DNA of 64,000 nt from Chlorocebus sabaeus (GCF_047675955.1 NC_132926.1:13211326-13275325); one strand, 5' to 3'; positions 10,990 to 20,839 are shown, counted from the stretch's first letter. The notes: a model not told the origin generated them from the sequence alone. Numbers and translations: made by a program.

Positions 10990-11150
10990 AAATTAAAGAA
11001 TGGATAGATGGGTAAATGGTGGTTGGATGGATGAGTGAGTGAATGCTTGGGTAGATGGGTTGATGGATAGATGAATGGTGGTTGGATGTACAGATAAATG
11101 AACAGTTGGATGGATGAATGGTTGAATGGATACATGGATGAATTCAATGA
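10990..11150. repeat. Degenerate (GGAT)n/(GAAT)n array at the L2 3' end
   Basis: About 160 bp of TGGATGGATGAATGG-type repeats with many interruptions, probably expanded from the simple L2 3' tail. Confidence 0.85.
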
Positions 11151-12404
11151 AGTGGCAAAAATTTCTAATTATATCTTACACCCAGGTACATCCAGAAAGG
11201 CCTTTAGTGGTTCCACAAAGACAAGGGCCTATTTCTTGGTGCTTCTCAGTTCTGGCTGAAAAATCAGTGTGACTTTGCAACTCAGCAGCCAGTTGGTTTT
11301 TTTACCTTTGTGCTCCCCATTGTTGCTATAGGAAGGCTGAGAAGGAGTTTTGATCTGAGCGGGAGAGGGAATACCTAGGAAGGCCTTATCCTGTCATTAC
11401 CCTGGCCCACATCTCGTTTGCTGACTTTTTCAGTTCTGTCCTCATATGAGTCACATTCAGTCCTGTTCTCCATTCAGTAATCGTGGATTTACTTCCAGCT
11501 TGAACTATGGCAGGAGATCTCCACCTCTGGGCCCAGAGTAACAGAACAGCAGATGGCATGAGTGCACCGTGGCCAATAGCCACTGTCTGCACCCGGCACT
11601 TACCTGTTTATCTCCTGTTACCAGGAGAACAGCACATCTCATTCTGTTCATTTTTCTGTTCAGGGGCTGCTTTCATAGCGGCCACATGGGAAGCATACCT
11701 TATGTAGCATGGAGCCTTCATCACCTTTTCAAGGAAGACTTTCCAGGCCGGGCTGTTCACTCAGTAAATATGAATAGATCCTGGAGTTACCTGGAAATGC
11801 AGTATCTAGCTCCTTCTGATATTGAGAACCAGGAGGCGACCTGCCCAAGCTCAAGTGGAAAGGCCCCAAGGCTTTTGGGATTGCCCCACCCATCTTCCCC
11901 AGAATCCTCATTCAGGGTTTATGAAGCAGTGGGCAGAGCACAATTGACTAAATTTGGTTGTATTTTTATTTTTGTCCAGCCACAAATACCGGCAAAAAAC
12001 AAAATGATTCCTTCCCTTCCAGGAGCCTTGGAGCCAAGCTGGTTTTATTTTTAGCTTCAACTCTGGTTTAGGGTTTTCAGCAAACTGAACACCCTACTCA
12101 CTGCAGACAGCGGCAGGCTGGGTTTTAGGATTTTTGCCTAGACTGGAGTGTTGGTTCTCTGAATGTAACTCTTATAAGGCTTGTACAGCTGTGACAATAG
12201 AGGGTGGGTCCAGACAGACCCACATAGAGACCCAGTTCCTGCCTTGGGGACCTCCAAGAGAATTCCTTTTCAGGGAGGCCCATGTACACAGAGTGGTTCA
12301 TTGCCTTGGATGGGTTGCAGGAAGTGGCAACTCTGGATGAAAAGAAACAGAAAAATTAAGAAAGGGAAAGGGATAGGGAGCTGTTATTTATTGAAAGGCT
12401 TCGA
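11151..12404. other. Unique intron
   Basis: No repeat recognised. A 161-codon open frame at 11569-12054 (+) shows no domain, no signal-like N-terminus and no splice context, and is treated as chance. Confidence 0.45.
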
Positions 12405-12658
12405 GTAACATGGTGGTTCAGAACTAGAGCTCTGGAGTCTGAACGACTGGGTGCAAATCCTGCCACTCCCACTTCCTGACACTGTGGCCTTGGGGATGGC
12501 TTGACCTCCCCAGGCTTCAGGTTCATTCTGTATGAGACAGGATTAATGACACCTACCATGAGCACTGCTGCAGTTGAGATTCTGCCTGTGTAGCGCGTGG
12601 CATGGCGTTTGACATGCATGTAGAACTCAGTCAGCACCATTATCATCACTGTTGCCAT
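12405..12658 (+). mobile_element. MIR SINE, sense, near full length
   Basis: ACATGGTGGTTCAGAACTAG, GCTCTGGAGTCTGAACGACTG, CACTGTGGCCTTGGGGATGG and ATTAATGACACCTACC are recognisable MIR segments in order. Confidence 0.9.
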
Positions 12659-12659
12659 G

Positions 12660-12812
12660 CTCTTATTGCAGTGCTGAACACTTGCATAGACACTGTGTCA
12701 TTTAAGACTCACCGTAACCCATTTTGCAGATCCGAAACTGAGGTCCAAAGGGCTAGATAGTTTGCCTCAGATCTCACAACAAGAGCACAATATAGCCAGA
12801 CCTGTGCCCGGC
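12660..12812 (-). mobile_element. MIR SINE, antisense
   Basis: CCCATTTTGCAGATCCGAAAC, TGAGGTCCAAAGGGCTAG and GATCTCACAACAAGAGC are the antisense MIR core. It lies tail to tail with the preceding sense MIR. Confidence 0.75.
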
Positions 12813-12989
12813 CCCAGTGAATCCCAAAGACATCACATCAAGCCTTCTCCAGTTCCAATGGCTTCCACCTGTTATCACTGAGAACATGGGAACCACTCAA
12901 AACATAAAAATAGATATTGCCTCATCCTGCTCTTCCCAGAATTCCCCACTTTTTTTTTTCTACTTTAGTGACAGGAACATACAAAAAGC

Positions 12990-13235
12990 AGTCAAAGAGC
13001 ACCAGGCAAAATCAGAGACAGACAGTGGAACGGTGGTTGCCAGGGGCTGGGAGAAGGAGAGACAGGGAGTTGTTCAACAGGGACAGAGTTTCAGTTTTGC
13101 AAGATGAAAAAGTTCTGGAGATTAGTTGCTCAATGATGTAAATATACTCAACACTACTGAACTAACTACACTTTTAGTGTACAGTTTTTTTATTGCTAAG
13201 AAGATAAATCTCATGATACGTGATTTTACAGAAAT
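12990..13235 (+). mobile_element. L1M 3' UTR fragment, sense
   Basis: GGTGGTTGCCAGGGGCTGGG, CAGAGTTTCAGTTTTGCAAG and ATGAAAAAGTTCTGGAGATT are hallmarks of the 3' UTR of older L1 (L1MB/L1MC-type) elements. Confidence 0.85.
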
Positions 13236-13281
13236 TTTTTAAAAATAAAGAGAAAGCACTGGGCTAGGAGTCAGGCTGCCC

Positions 13282-13580
13282 TCAGCCAGGTACGGTGGCT
13301 CACTCCTGCAATTCCAGCACTTTGGGAGGCTGAGGCGGGCAGATCACTTGTGGTCAGAAGTTTGAGAACAGCCTGGCCAACATGGTGAAACCCGTCTCTA
13401 CTAAAAATACAAAAATTAGCCATGCGTGGTGGTGCGTGCCTGTGATCTCAGCTACTGGGGAGGCGGAGGTAGGGGAATCACTTGAACCTGGGAGGTGGAG
13501 GTTGCAGTGAGCCGAGATTGCACCATTCCACTCCAGCCTGGGCAACAGAGTGAGACTCCATCTCAAGCAAAACAAAACAA
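13282..13580 (+). mobile_element. AluS, sense, with perfect 14-bp target-site duplication
   Basis: GCCAGGTACGGTGGCTCAC through GAGACTCCATCTCAAGCAA with an AACAAAACAA tail. GAGTCAGGCTGCCC occurs at 13268-13281 and again at 13581-13594. Confidence 0.95.
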
Positions 13581-13594
13581 GAGTCAGGCTGCCC

Positions 13595-14850
13595 CAGAGG
13601 TGGCCAGGGAATTAGAGCTTATCTTATCCAACTTTCCAACCCTTCCTCCTTGCCTCCTCCTAATCAGGAGTCTCGTGAATGGCATCCCTGCCCAATGCTT
13701 ACCCACTCACTGCATGGCTGTCAGACTGAGTAGCACCCTCTTGACAGTGAGCTTATTATGTGAAGTCTTCAATGCTTCTCTCTCCCATGCTTTGTCCTGC
13801 TTGACCTCCTTCTAGTCGCTCATCCCTCTAAAGTTGTTGTCCATAGACCTAGGAAGAAAGGGAGGGGAAATGGGAGCAAAATCCCAAATAGGGAAGCATA
13901 TTTGCTTGGTGGCAGGGGAAGGGGGCCGGGGCTTTGGGGCCAGGAGCTAGGGAGAAGCTCACCTTTTCTATTCCTTAGTTTGCTTAGCTCTCAGATGGGG
14001 ATCATATAGTTATACCATGTAATAAATAGGACATACTCAATTCACTCTAAGTAGAAAAATTCATCAGGCTATGAACTGCTCTTTGGCTCTGAAGAATTCT
14101 GGGGACTGTGGGGTGTATGCTTTAACCATGGTTTAGGTGGCTTCCCATTTCCCTTGCTAGGCTATGTCACCTCACTAGGGCAGAAGGGCGTGGGGCTAGC
14201 ATGCAACAGGGCCTCTCTCTTGGCCTAATGCTCCCAAGAAAGCAGCCTTCATGGAGATCATAATGGTGACTCTGTGTCACTTAAAAACTCAGGTGGCCTT
14301 TCTGTGGGTGTTTAGCATTGACCATGCTTAAGAGAGACTGATTGGCTCTGTTGGCCAACATCCAATGTGAGCCATCCCTACCGGGCTGATTTTTGCCACA
14401 AGCCCCACCTCATGCCCAGACCTTGGTCCCTGACCCAGCGCGTACTTCTCCATGAGTCCCAGTGGGGACAGTGATAAGGGTCTTACAATACTGTTAGGGG
14501 CTCATGAAAATGTTTTAATTTCTTCTAATATTGGAAGACAAAAATGAACTTTTGGGTAGAAATGTTATGTAATGTTAATATATTTGCATTTATACCAACA
14601 TAGTTATAAAATGTAATATGAAAAATTTTTTTGATGGAGAAAGCAGCCCACAAAGGCAAAATTGCCAAGGACCGACCCACAAAACTCACAGTGGAACCCT
14701 ACTCTGGTCCACAGAGCCAAGATGGCCAGAATTCCATTTTGTTCCTCAATCCAAGGGGATCTGCCATGCCCTCTTCTCTATTCCTAAAGCAGCTGCCATC
14801 TGCTCCCATGATCACTGTTTAGGATCCTGAATATTTCCTCTGATATTTCA
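13595..14850. other. Unique intron
   Basis: No repeat recognised with confidence. An AT-rich patch lies at about 14500-14630. Confidence 0.4.
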
Positions 14851-14860
14851 TTTATGGTTT

Positions 14861-14891
14861 CTTTTTCTTCTTTTTCTTTTCTTCTTCTTCT

Positions 14892-14926
<35 letters not shown>

Positions 14927-15203
14927 AGACAGTCTTGCTCAGTCGCCAGGCTGGAGTGCAGTGGCACAATCTCAGCTCACTGCAACTTCTGCCTCCTAGG
15001 TTCAAGCGATTCTCCTGCCTCAGCCTCCCAAGTAGCTGGGACTACAGGCATGCACCACCATGCCCAGCTAATTTTTTGTATTTTTATTAGAAATGGGGTT
15101 TCACCATGTTGCCCAAGAAGGTCTTGAACTCTTGACCTCGTGATCTGCCTGCCTCAGCCTCTCAAAGTGCTGGGATTACAGGCGTGAGCCACTCTGCCTG
15201 GCC
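14861..15203 (-). mobile_element. AluS, antisense, with expanded pyrimidine tail
   Basis: A CTT/T-rich tail (14861-14925, including about 33 T) leads into GAGACAGTCTTGCTCAGTCG and ends GCCACTCTGCCTGGCCCC. TTTATGGTTT at 14851-14860 and TTTATGTTTT at 15206-15215 look like the duplicated target. It ends about 400 bp before the SLIT3 exon. Confidence 0.94.
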
Positions 15204-15578
15204 CCTTTATGTTTTTAGGGTCATATTTCACATGCTATTTCCATCAGTCAGCAATAGCTACATGGAGCTCATGGCGAGAAAAGTTCAAAAGTCTTGTCTG
15301 GGGTCCATGGGAAGGAATACTGTGATCCATTAGTGATGTCTGTCCAAGATCACAGCTGATGGAGGTGTGGCAGCACAGTGCGTGTGCTGTGTTTTTACTT
15401 TTGACTGACCTTTGCTTTGCGTTCCCCATCTGACTCTAAGCCCCACCGACAGGGAATATACCTTACATGTGTTGAGCAGCCCATACTGAAAGATGTAGAG
15501 AGTCTCTTAATGCCTACTGATTGATTGACTGATTGATTAAAGTGGTATCTGAATACATTTGATCTGGTTTAATGTCCC
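15204..15578. other. Unique intron immediately upstream of the exon
   Basis: No repeat recognised. A TGATTGA-repeat patch (15518-15540) lies just before the splice-acceptor region. Confidence 0.45.
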
Positions 15579-15610
15579 CTTGACATCCTTCCATTCTCTT
15601 TCCTCTTTAG
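15579..15610 (+). other. SLIT3: 3' splice site: branch point, polypyrimidine tract and AG
   Basis: The exon is preceded by ccttccattctctttcctct and then TTAG at 15607-15610. A yUnAy match (TTGAC, branch A at 15583) lies 28 nt upstream of the exon, a typical distance. GATTGACTGATTGATT at about 15523-15538 offers alternative but more distant branch sites. Confidence 0.85.
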
Positions 15611-15682
15611 GCGCCTGAACAAGAATAAGCTCCAAGTCCTTCCAGAACTGCTTTTCCAGAGCACGCCGAAGCTCACCAGACT
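15611..15682 (+). CDS. SLIT3: SLIT3 internal coding exon (one leucine-rich repeat of LRR domain 1)
   Basis: This is an internal exon of a SLIT family gene, which encodes a large secreted guidance glycoprotein that binds ROBO receptors. The first base completes a Leu codon, then 23 codons read [16 protein letters not shown] followed by STPKLTR, and the last two bases (CT) start another Leu codon. The exon is therefore 72 nt with phase-2 introns on both sides and encodes exactly one 24-residue repeat of the LxxLxLxxNxLxxLPxxLF type. From memory, SLIT3 has these residues in its first LRR domain, whereas SLIT1 and SLIT2 differ (RLNRN... instead of RLNKNK...), so SLIT3 is preferred. By position in the protein (around residues 110-134) it is probably coding exon 4. 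It is flanked by AG and GTGAGT. No neighbouring exon is visible, which fits the very large 5' introns of SLIT3. Identification of a SLIT gene is near certain, and of the paralogue very likely. Confidence 0.96.
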
Positions 15683-15688
15683 GTGAGT
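15680..15688 (+). other. SLIT3: 5' splice site ACT|GTGAGT
   Basis: The six intronic bases match the U1 consensus (GTGAGT), but the exon ends in ACT rather than CAG. The terminal T is forced by the split Leu codon (CT|G), so the donor relies on its intronic half. Confidence 0.85.
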
Positions 15689-16360
15689 AGAGTTGCCTTG
15701 TGTTCTCTACCTTGTGCCTTGCCTGGCTTTGGTGACACGGAGGATGTGGTTTGTGGAGCGCCGTGCCGTGTGGAGCTTGGCAGTTAGGCCCTGACATAGA
15801 GACTTGGAGCAGGGCTTTGGCATGACGTCCACCCCCAAACACTTCCAGGCCTGACTTCTTGCTCCTTCTCTCAGACATCGGCGGCTTGTGTGATCAGTGA
15901 GGACTAGTGATGTGTAGTAGTCGATGAATTGCCTTGCAAGGAGGGAGGAGATGCTTCCATTTACTGTGGGTCTGAACTCACTTCAGGGAAATTCCCTGAG
16001 GTGGGGTTTGAGATAGGTTTATTCACGCGAGACTGCCAGTGGTCTCAGAAGACAACGGTTTGGACCAAACACGGCAACCTTATCACCTTGCTGGTTGGAG
16101 CAGCTCCTGTCTTTTCCTTTTTCCCACTTCCTAGCGCTGCCAGTCGAGGAACCCTGGGTCTGGGGGTTTATGATTTTGTGGGAAAAGAAAGAAGCATGTT
16201 GAATTTTGCTTTATCCTTTTCAGTGGTCCAGGGTAAAATGAGGAGAGGGGAGAGTTGGAGATACCTCTATTATTCAGTGGGAGAGTTTGGAAGCCCAGGA
16301 GCTGGAGTTGCAGGTGACAGTGGAGACTGTGATTCATGTATTGCAGATGTCAGGCAAGTG

Positions 16361-16379
16361 CTAATTAAATTATTGACAG
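16361..16379 (+). promoter_or_regulatory. Candidate homeodomain/TALE composite site
   Basis: CTAATTAAATTATTGACAG combines two TAATT/AATTA cores with TGACAG, the core bound by MEIS/TGIF-type TALE homeodomain proteins. It lies in repeat-free DNA about 0.7 kb after the exon. Function is inferred from motif only. Confidence 0.3.
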
Positions 16380-16711
16380 TGAACCCGAAATCATGCTGGT
16401 AGTGACTCAGTTCATGGGGTGTACTGGATTGCCCAAGGCTCACCTTTCTGAATGAAGCGACACAGTCCTGGATGGCTTTGCATTCAGGTAGCAAGATTTA
16501 CAGCCTGGCTGGGAAGACTCTAACATTGCAGGGAGGCTTCAACGTTGTGGCCACCATTCTGATTCCCAATGGTTGCATTTAATGCCTACTTGTGCAGCCA
16601 AACACTGCATACAGGCTCTGGGATAAATTGGGAAACACAAAACACATGTCAGTGTGTGCACTTACGAAGGAGTTCTGAATTAGGAATATATATTTATATA
16701 TGTCTATACAC

Positions 16712-16731
16712 ACAGCCACACACACACACAC
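16712..16731. repeat. (CA)n microsatellite
   Basis: CACACAGCCACACACACACA, a short interrupted dinucleotide tract following a TATATA-rich stretch. Confidence 0.85.
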
Positions 16732-17454
16732 AGAGACTATATACATAAATTTATTTTAAAAGGGCACTTTGCTGAAACAAGAACAGGCAAGAGTTGTCTG
16801 GTATTCTAGTCATGCAGTGGTCTTGCTTGTGCTCTCTAGGACACATCTGAACTTTGTCGGGTCTCCTCTTGCTGTGTGCCCCGTTCCTCTGGCTCAGTCG
16901 CCCTAGCTGACTTTGCTAAATGTAGGAAAGGCTATACCCTCCTTTTTACTCTTCCAGTCTGGGTCTGCCTGGATGGGCATGGGGGCAGAGGAAACGTTGT
17001 TCAGCAGCCCGGCGGGTCCAGAAGAGCTGGATCAGCTATGCCAAATAGGCATACCAGAAACCACCCTGGTTTGTAACATCCCCTGCCTTGTATAGCTCTG
17101 CCCTTAGATGCTCACATAATCACCATCTCTCCACCCAGTACTGCATTGCACCTTTCAACCTGCTCTTAACTAAGTACTGCAGCAGAGTATATACTATTCA
17201 TCTGAGAAATGAGCATCAGTTTAAAGGCAAAGGGAAGGTACCTGTGAGGCTGGAATGCTGGATGACTTTATGTGGGTGGGGTCTGAGCATCCCAGCTGCT
17301 GCAGGTTTTCAGGTGGGCTGGTTCTTGCTCGCAGAAACCTTCCCATGGCTATCAGGTGATGGCCGTTTTTTGCAGAGCTGGTCTTGATCCAGGCAAAGTA
17401 GGAAGTTCAAGTGGTGATAACGGGTCTCTGAAATTCTGGGAGCCAGGGACGTGG

Positions 17455-17690
17455 GCATGAGGAACCTGTGAGTTATGTCCTCTGCCATGTCCTGAGAGAG
17501 CTTGAAAGAGTCACTTTTCCTTTGGTATCTAAATATCTTCATCAGTAAAGGGAGATACCCTCTCCTCCCTTTTACCTACCTTGTAGAGGAACTGTAAGTA
17601 TCCAGTGAGATTGTATGGTGTGCATGTTTTTTTTTTTTTTTTAAGTTGCTCTATAAATGTAAGCACCAAGGCAACTATTATTACTCCTAC
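17455..17690 (+). mobile_element. MIR SINE, sense, with a poly-T insertion
   Basis: GAGCTTGAAAGAGTCACTTTTC, AATATCTTCATCAGTAAAGG and CCTTGTAGAGGAACTGTAAG are MIR-like. A T-run at 17628-17642 interrupts the 3' part. Confidence 0.65.
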
Positions 17691-17859
17691 AGTTCCCATC
17701 TTTACAACCTCAGTTTCTGATCTCCTTTCTCTGGGAGGCACGAAGAGACTAGGAGTTGTGATAAGCATTGAGGTCAATTACGCTGAGCTTTTGCTTCAAG
17801 TCAGAGAGCTGCAGCTGGGAAGGCAGGGATGACATTTGACTCATGTTGGTATCCATCTC

Positions 17860-17945
17860 TTGCTGGGTCCCTGTCCGGGTGTAGTTTGGCACACGTAGGC
17901 ACTCAGTCAGTGATGGTTGAATGGGTAGATGAATAAATGAATGAT
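17860..17945 (+). mobile_element. L2 3' end, sense, with GAAT tail
   Basis: TTTGGCACACGTAGGCACTC and GATGGTTGAATGGGTAGATG followed by AATAAATGAATGA are the L2 terminus and tail. Confidence 0.6.
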
Positions 17946-17997
17946 ATAGGCCTAAGGATAAAAACAGTGCCCTTGGTGAGCTTTGATTCTTTTATCC

Positions 17998-18100
17998 ACT
18001 GTTCATTCATTTATTCATTCACTCACTCATTCAGTAAGGTTTTCCCTGCGTGTCTGTTCCAGCATGGCCTCTGTTCTGGGTGCTGAGCTGTAGACATGAA
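17998..18100 (-). mobile_element. L2 3' end, antisense, with TTCA tail
   Basis: GTTCATTCATTTATTCATTC is followed by TGTTCTGGGTGCTGAGCTG, the antisense L2 terminus. It faces the sense L2 tail ending at 17945. Confidence 0.7.
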
Positions 18101-18173
18101 GGATGTCCAGTTCTCTGTGTGCCCTATTATGACACACTTTGAATGGCTGCCAAAAAGCTGAGAGCTAAATATA

Positions 18174-18195
18174 GTTTTTTTTTTTTTTTTTTTAT
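18174..18195. repeat. Poly-T run
   Basis: A T-run of about 20 bp in otherwise unassigned DNA. Confidence 0.85.
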
Positions 18196-18689
18196 TGAAG
18201 CAGCTATATTAACCCAAGTCTGGGCTATAATCAGCAATCCCTTTTTCTCCCTGGGCTTGATCTTTGATTTTCCTTAATGGCCCTCTGTGTCTTTGTCTTA
18301 TTTTGTCAGCCACTCCACTTCCTTTTTGGAAGTAAGCAGGGTACAAATTAGAAATCAATAACTGTGCAATCATGAGTGTGTATACATATGCCACTGGCTC
18401 TGTTTTAAAAGAGCACTGCATCTCAATAGACACAGTGAGGCATTTTTCATGCTAAATGTGGGTTCTATGTGGCTGGCTATGCCAGAGTATGCCATGTGGG
18501 ATAAACAATTCTTGATACTACTTTTTTAATTTGTCGTTCAGGCAAAACTACTTAATATTTTGTATTTATCCAAAGAATATCTCTTGGAAAGTCTATAGTC
18601 ATGTAATAAAAACAGGCTTTGAATAGTAATGAAAAGGGAAATAATATTTATGAGAACCTATGCTGTGACTATAACACCACTCACTAGCA

Positions 18690-19124
18690 AGTGACAGAAG
18701 TTAGTTTAGCCCAGAGAGGCAATATATTGATTCACATAGCTGAGAAGAGCAGTAGTAGTTATGAATGGCTTCAGGAACAGCTGGGTCCAGGGTCTTGGTA
18801 ATGTCATTAGGTCTTCATCTTTCTCCTTCACTCCCTTGGAACTGTGGACTTGTTGTGAGCTAATGAAAAAGACTCAAATGCACTAATTCAGAGATCCTGG
18901 TGAAGAAGGACTTGGTCAATGTTCCTGTTGGAAAGAACTGAGGGTAGACACTGATTACTTAGCTTGGTCGTATATGCCCATGTCCCAGCCAATCCGTGTT
19001 GCTAATGAGATGGTGTCCTCTGATGATCAAGCTGTGTTCATCCCACTTGCTTAGAGAATGGGCTCCCCACAGTAAAGAGTAATTCTGTTATCAGGGATGT
19101 GAAATGCGAAAACAACAGATGTCT
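18690..19124. mobile_element. Ancient interspersed repeat, family not named
   Basis: TTGATTCACATAGCTGAGAAG, GGCTTCAGGAACAGCTGGG, TGTCATTAGGTCTTCATC and the terminal AAAACAACAGATGTCTGCTA match an old mammalian repeat I have seen but cannot name reliably (possibly a DNA element or old LTR). Confidence 0.45.
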
Positions 19125-19125
19125 G

Positions 19126-19436
19126 CTAGTGTATTGAGCATCCACTGTATATGCAGTTCCCTGTGCTTTGAGTACTTTGGATCCTTACAATAGCACTTCC
19201 AGATAGGTAATAGCGCTAGCAAACACGTTGAGTGCCAGGTGCTGTTCTAAGCACTTCATGTCTATTAACTCATTTGATTCTCCTGACAACTCTGTGGGAT
19301 AGGCACTATGGTTAGTATTGTTCTATACATGTGAAACAGGTACAGAAAGGTTAAAGAATTTGAACAATATCAGACAACTACTTAGTGGCGGAACCAGGGT
19401 TCACATTTGGGTAACCTGACTCCAGAGTCTGCATTT
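19126..19436 (-). mobile_element. Two overlapping antisense MIR copies
   Basis: A first copy (19126-19212: ATTGAGCATCCACTGTATATG, GATAGGTAATAGCG) is truncated. A second (19213-19436: TGAGTGCCAGGTGCTGTTC, TAACTCATTTGATTCTCCTG, GACTCCAGAGTCTGC) is nearly complete. Either a MIR inserted into a MIR or a local duplication would give this. Confidence 0.8.
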
Positions 19437-19469
19437 GTCTCTACTGGGAGTTCCCTGCCTAAGCCTCAA

Positions 19470-19512
19470 TCAATGCTCTCATTTTATAGATGAGGAAATT
19501 AAAGCTCAAAGT
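19470..19512 (-). mobile_element. MIR core fragment, antisense
   Basis: CTCATTTTATAGATGAGGAA is followed by ATTAAAGCTCAAAG. A short but characteristic MIR core. Confidence 0.5.
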
Positions 19513-19532
19513 TTAGATTACTGCATATTACT

Positions 19533-19565
19533 GCATATATATATATATGTATATATTATATATCC
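19533..19565. repeat. (TA)n microsatellite
   Basis: ATATATATATATGTATATAT followed by TATATATC. A short AT dinucleotide tract. Confidence 0.85.
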
Positions 19566-19574
19566 CATCTATCT

Positions 19575-19775
19575 AAGAAGCAATACTGTACTGGGCACTT
19601 TGCCTCAATGCTTAGACTTAACCATCACAACAATCATGCAAAGAGAATCATTATTAAATCTATTTCTAAAGCTTAGGGGTATCTAACTTACCCATAGTTG
19701 TATAACTAGAATGCAATGGAACTAGGACTTGGTACACATCTGTGTCTCTGCCAATTCCTTATGTTTTCTACCATA
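19575..19775 (-). mobile_element. MIR SINE, antisense
   Basis: TACTGGGCACTTTGCCTCAA, TTAACCATCACAACAATCATG and AACTTACCCATAGTTGTATAAC correspond to the antisense MIR. Confidence 0.65.
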
Positions 19776-20204
19776 CCACACTGCCGTGCTAACTACCATG
19801 GGCAGCTGAAGTTATGCTCAAAAGGATTGGTGATGGACCTGTCATATATCCGAGGGTTTCCCTTAGGACTTTGCTGGCTACCCTCTGTGTACCCATCCTC
19901 ACAGCCAGTACCATCTGACCCATGTGTGTATTAGCAGGGTATCTGTCCTCTTATGCTGTTCAAACACACAGAGCATGAGCCATAGAATCCCAGAAATCCC
20001 AGATCTTGGAAGTGCCCTGAACTTATATTGCTGTGGTCTGCAAAATGCCCAGTGAGGTCTCTACCATACTTGGGTCACTCAGTAAATATTTGCCCCCTGA
20101 CATCCTGACATAGATCATGGTCAAGTGTGGAGACTGGGCTTCTGTTCTTTCCAGGCTACTGCAGCACCTGACCCAGAGCAGAGGACAGGAGGAGGCAGTC
20201 AAGT
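19776..20204. other. Unique intron
   Basis: No repeat or exon signal was recognised. Confidence 0.4.
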
Positions 20205-20400
20205 GAAGGGGTTAAGGGACTGCCCACTGTGTGTCCCGAAACCTGTGGCAAGTTACTTAACCTCTCTTGTCCCAGGTTCTTCATCAGTAACATAGACAGG
20301 GGTAGAAATGACTTCTCCATGTTGTTGTGAGGATAAATAGGAATTATCTGGGGGAAAAAAATTGGCATTGAACAAAGCACATAGTACATACTGCATGGAA
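20205..20400 (+). mobile_element. MIR SINE, sense
   Basis: TGGCAAGTTACTTAACCTCTC, TTCTTCATCAGTAACATAGAC and GTTGTTGTGAGGATAAATAG are the MIR core and 3' half. Confidence 0.85.
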
Positions 20401-20514
20401 GATGGTCATGGCTGACCTTGACTGGCCAGCTGATGAGAGCAGTGCATACGCTGAGGCGTTGGGCTCTGTAGTATAAACATTGCAGCACCTAGGGAAGGAG
20501 TCCAGTCTCCAAAT

Positions 20515-20640
20515 TAGAGGAGGGTTGGATGAGCACTGCACTTGGAGTGGGAAGACCTGGGTCGTCATGCTGGCTCTTCTACCTGTAAGCCGTGTGGCCC
20601 TGGGCATGTTACTTGGCCTCTCTGGGCTTCATCTAGCGAG
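20515..20640 (+). mobile_element. MIR SINE 5' half, sense
   Basis: TGGAGTGGGAAGACCTGGGT and TGTGGCCCTGGGCATGTTAC are followed by TTGGCCTCTCTGGGCTTCAT. The 3' half is absent. Confidence 0.8.
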
Positions 20641-20839
20641 GACAGGATGGAGCATGATCTTGCATGGCCTATAGGCTATTAGTTTCTCCCTTTGCCATCC
20701 CCTTCCAGGTTTTTCTTTAACCTACCCATGGGAGAGACAGTGAAAGATTTCTAGTTATTTAAAGGCTGACTGGCTAATGTTGCCAGAAATTCTTTAGAAG
20801 GAGCAGAAGGCAAGATGCAAACAGTGATTAAAATCCCCT

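Larger units (their letters stand above)
1..15610 (+). other. SLIT3: SLIT3 intron upstream of the LRR exon (3' part)
   Basis: No other exon-like open segment with splice signals and LRR coding potential is visible before 15611, so this whole stretch is read as the 3' part of the preceding phase-2 intron. The intron begins outside the window. Sense is the + strand. Confidence 0.9.
15689..17454. other. Unique intron immediately downstream of the exon
   Basis: Mostly repeat-free. A 157-codon open frame at 15929-16402 has no recognisable domain. A homeodomain-type cluster lies at 16361-16379, an alternating AT/TA patch at about 16685-16705 and a CA tract at 16712-16731. Confidence 0.5.

Noticed and set aside
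11569..12054. 161-codon open frame (+)
   Set aside because: Longest frame in unique DNA but overlapped by other frames, with no domain, signal peptide or promoter context recognised.
15929..16402. 157-codon open frame just downstream of the exon (+)
   Set aside because: No recognisable domain, no splice acceptor logic linking it to the exon, and stop-free length of this order is expected by chance in 64 kb. The exon is followed by a strong donor, so this is intron.
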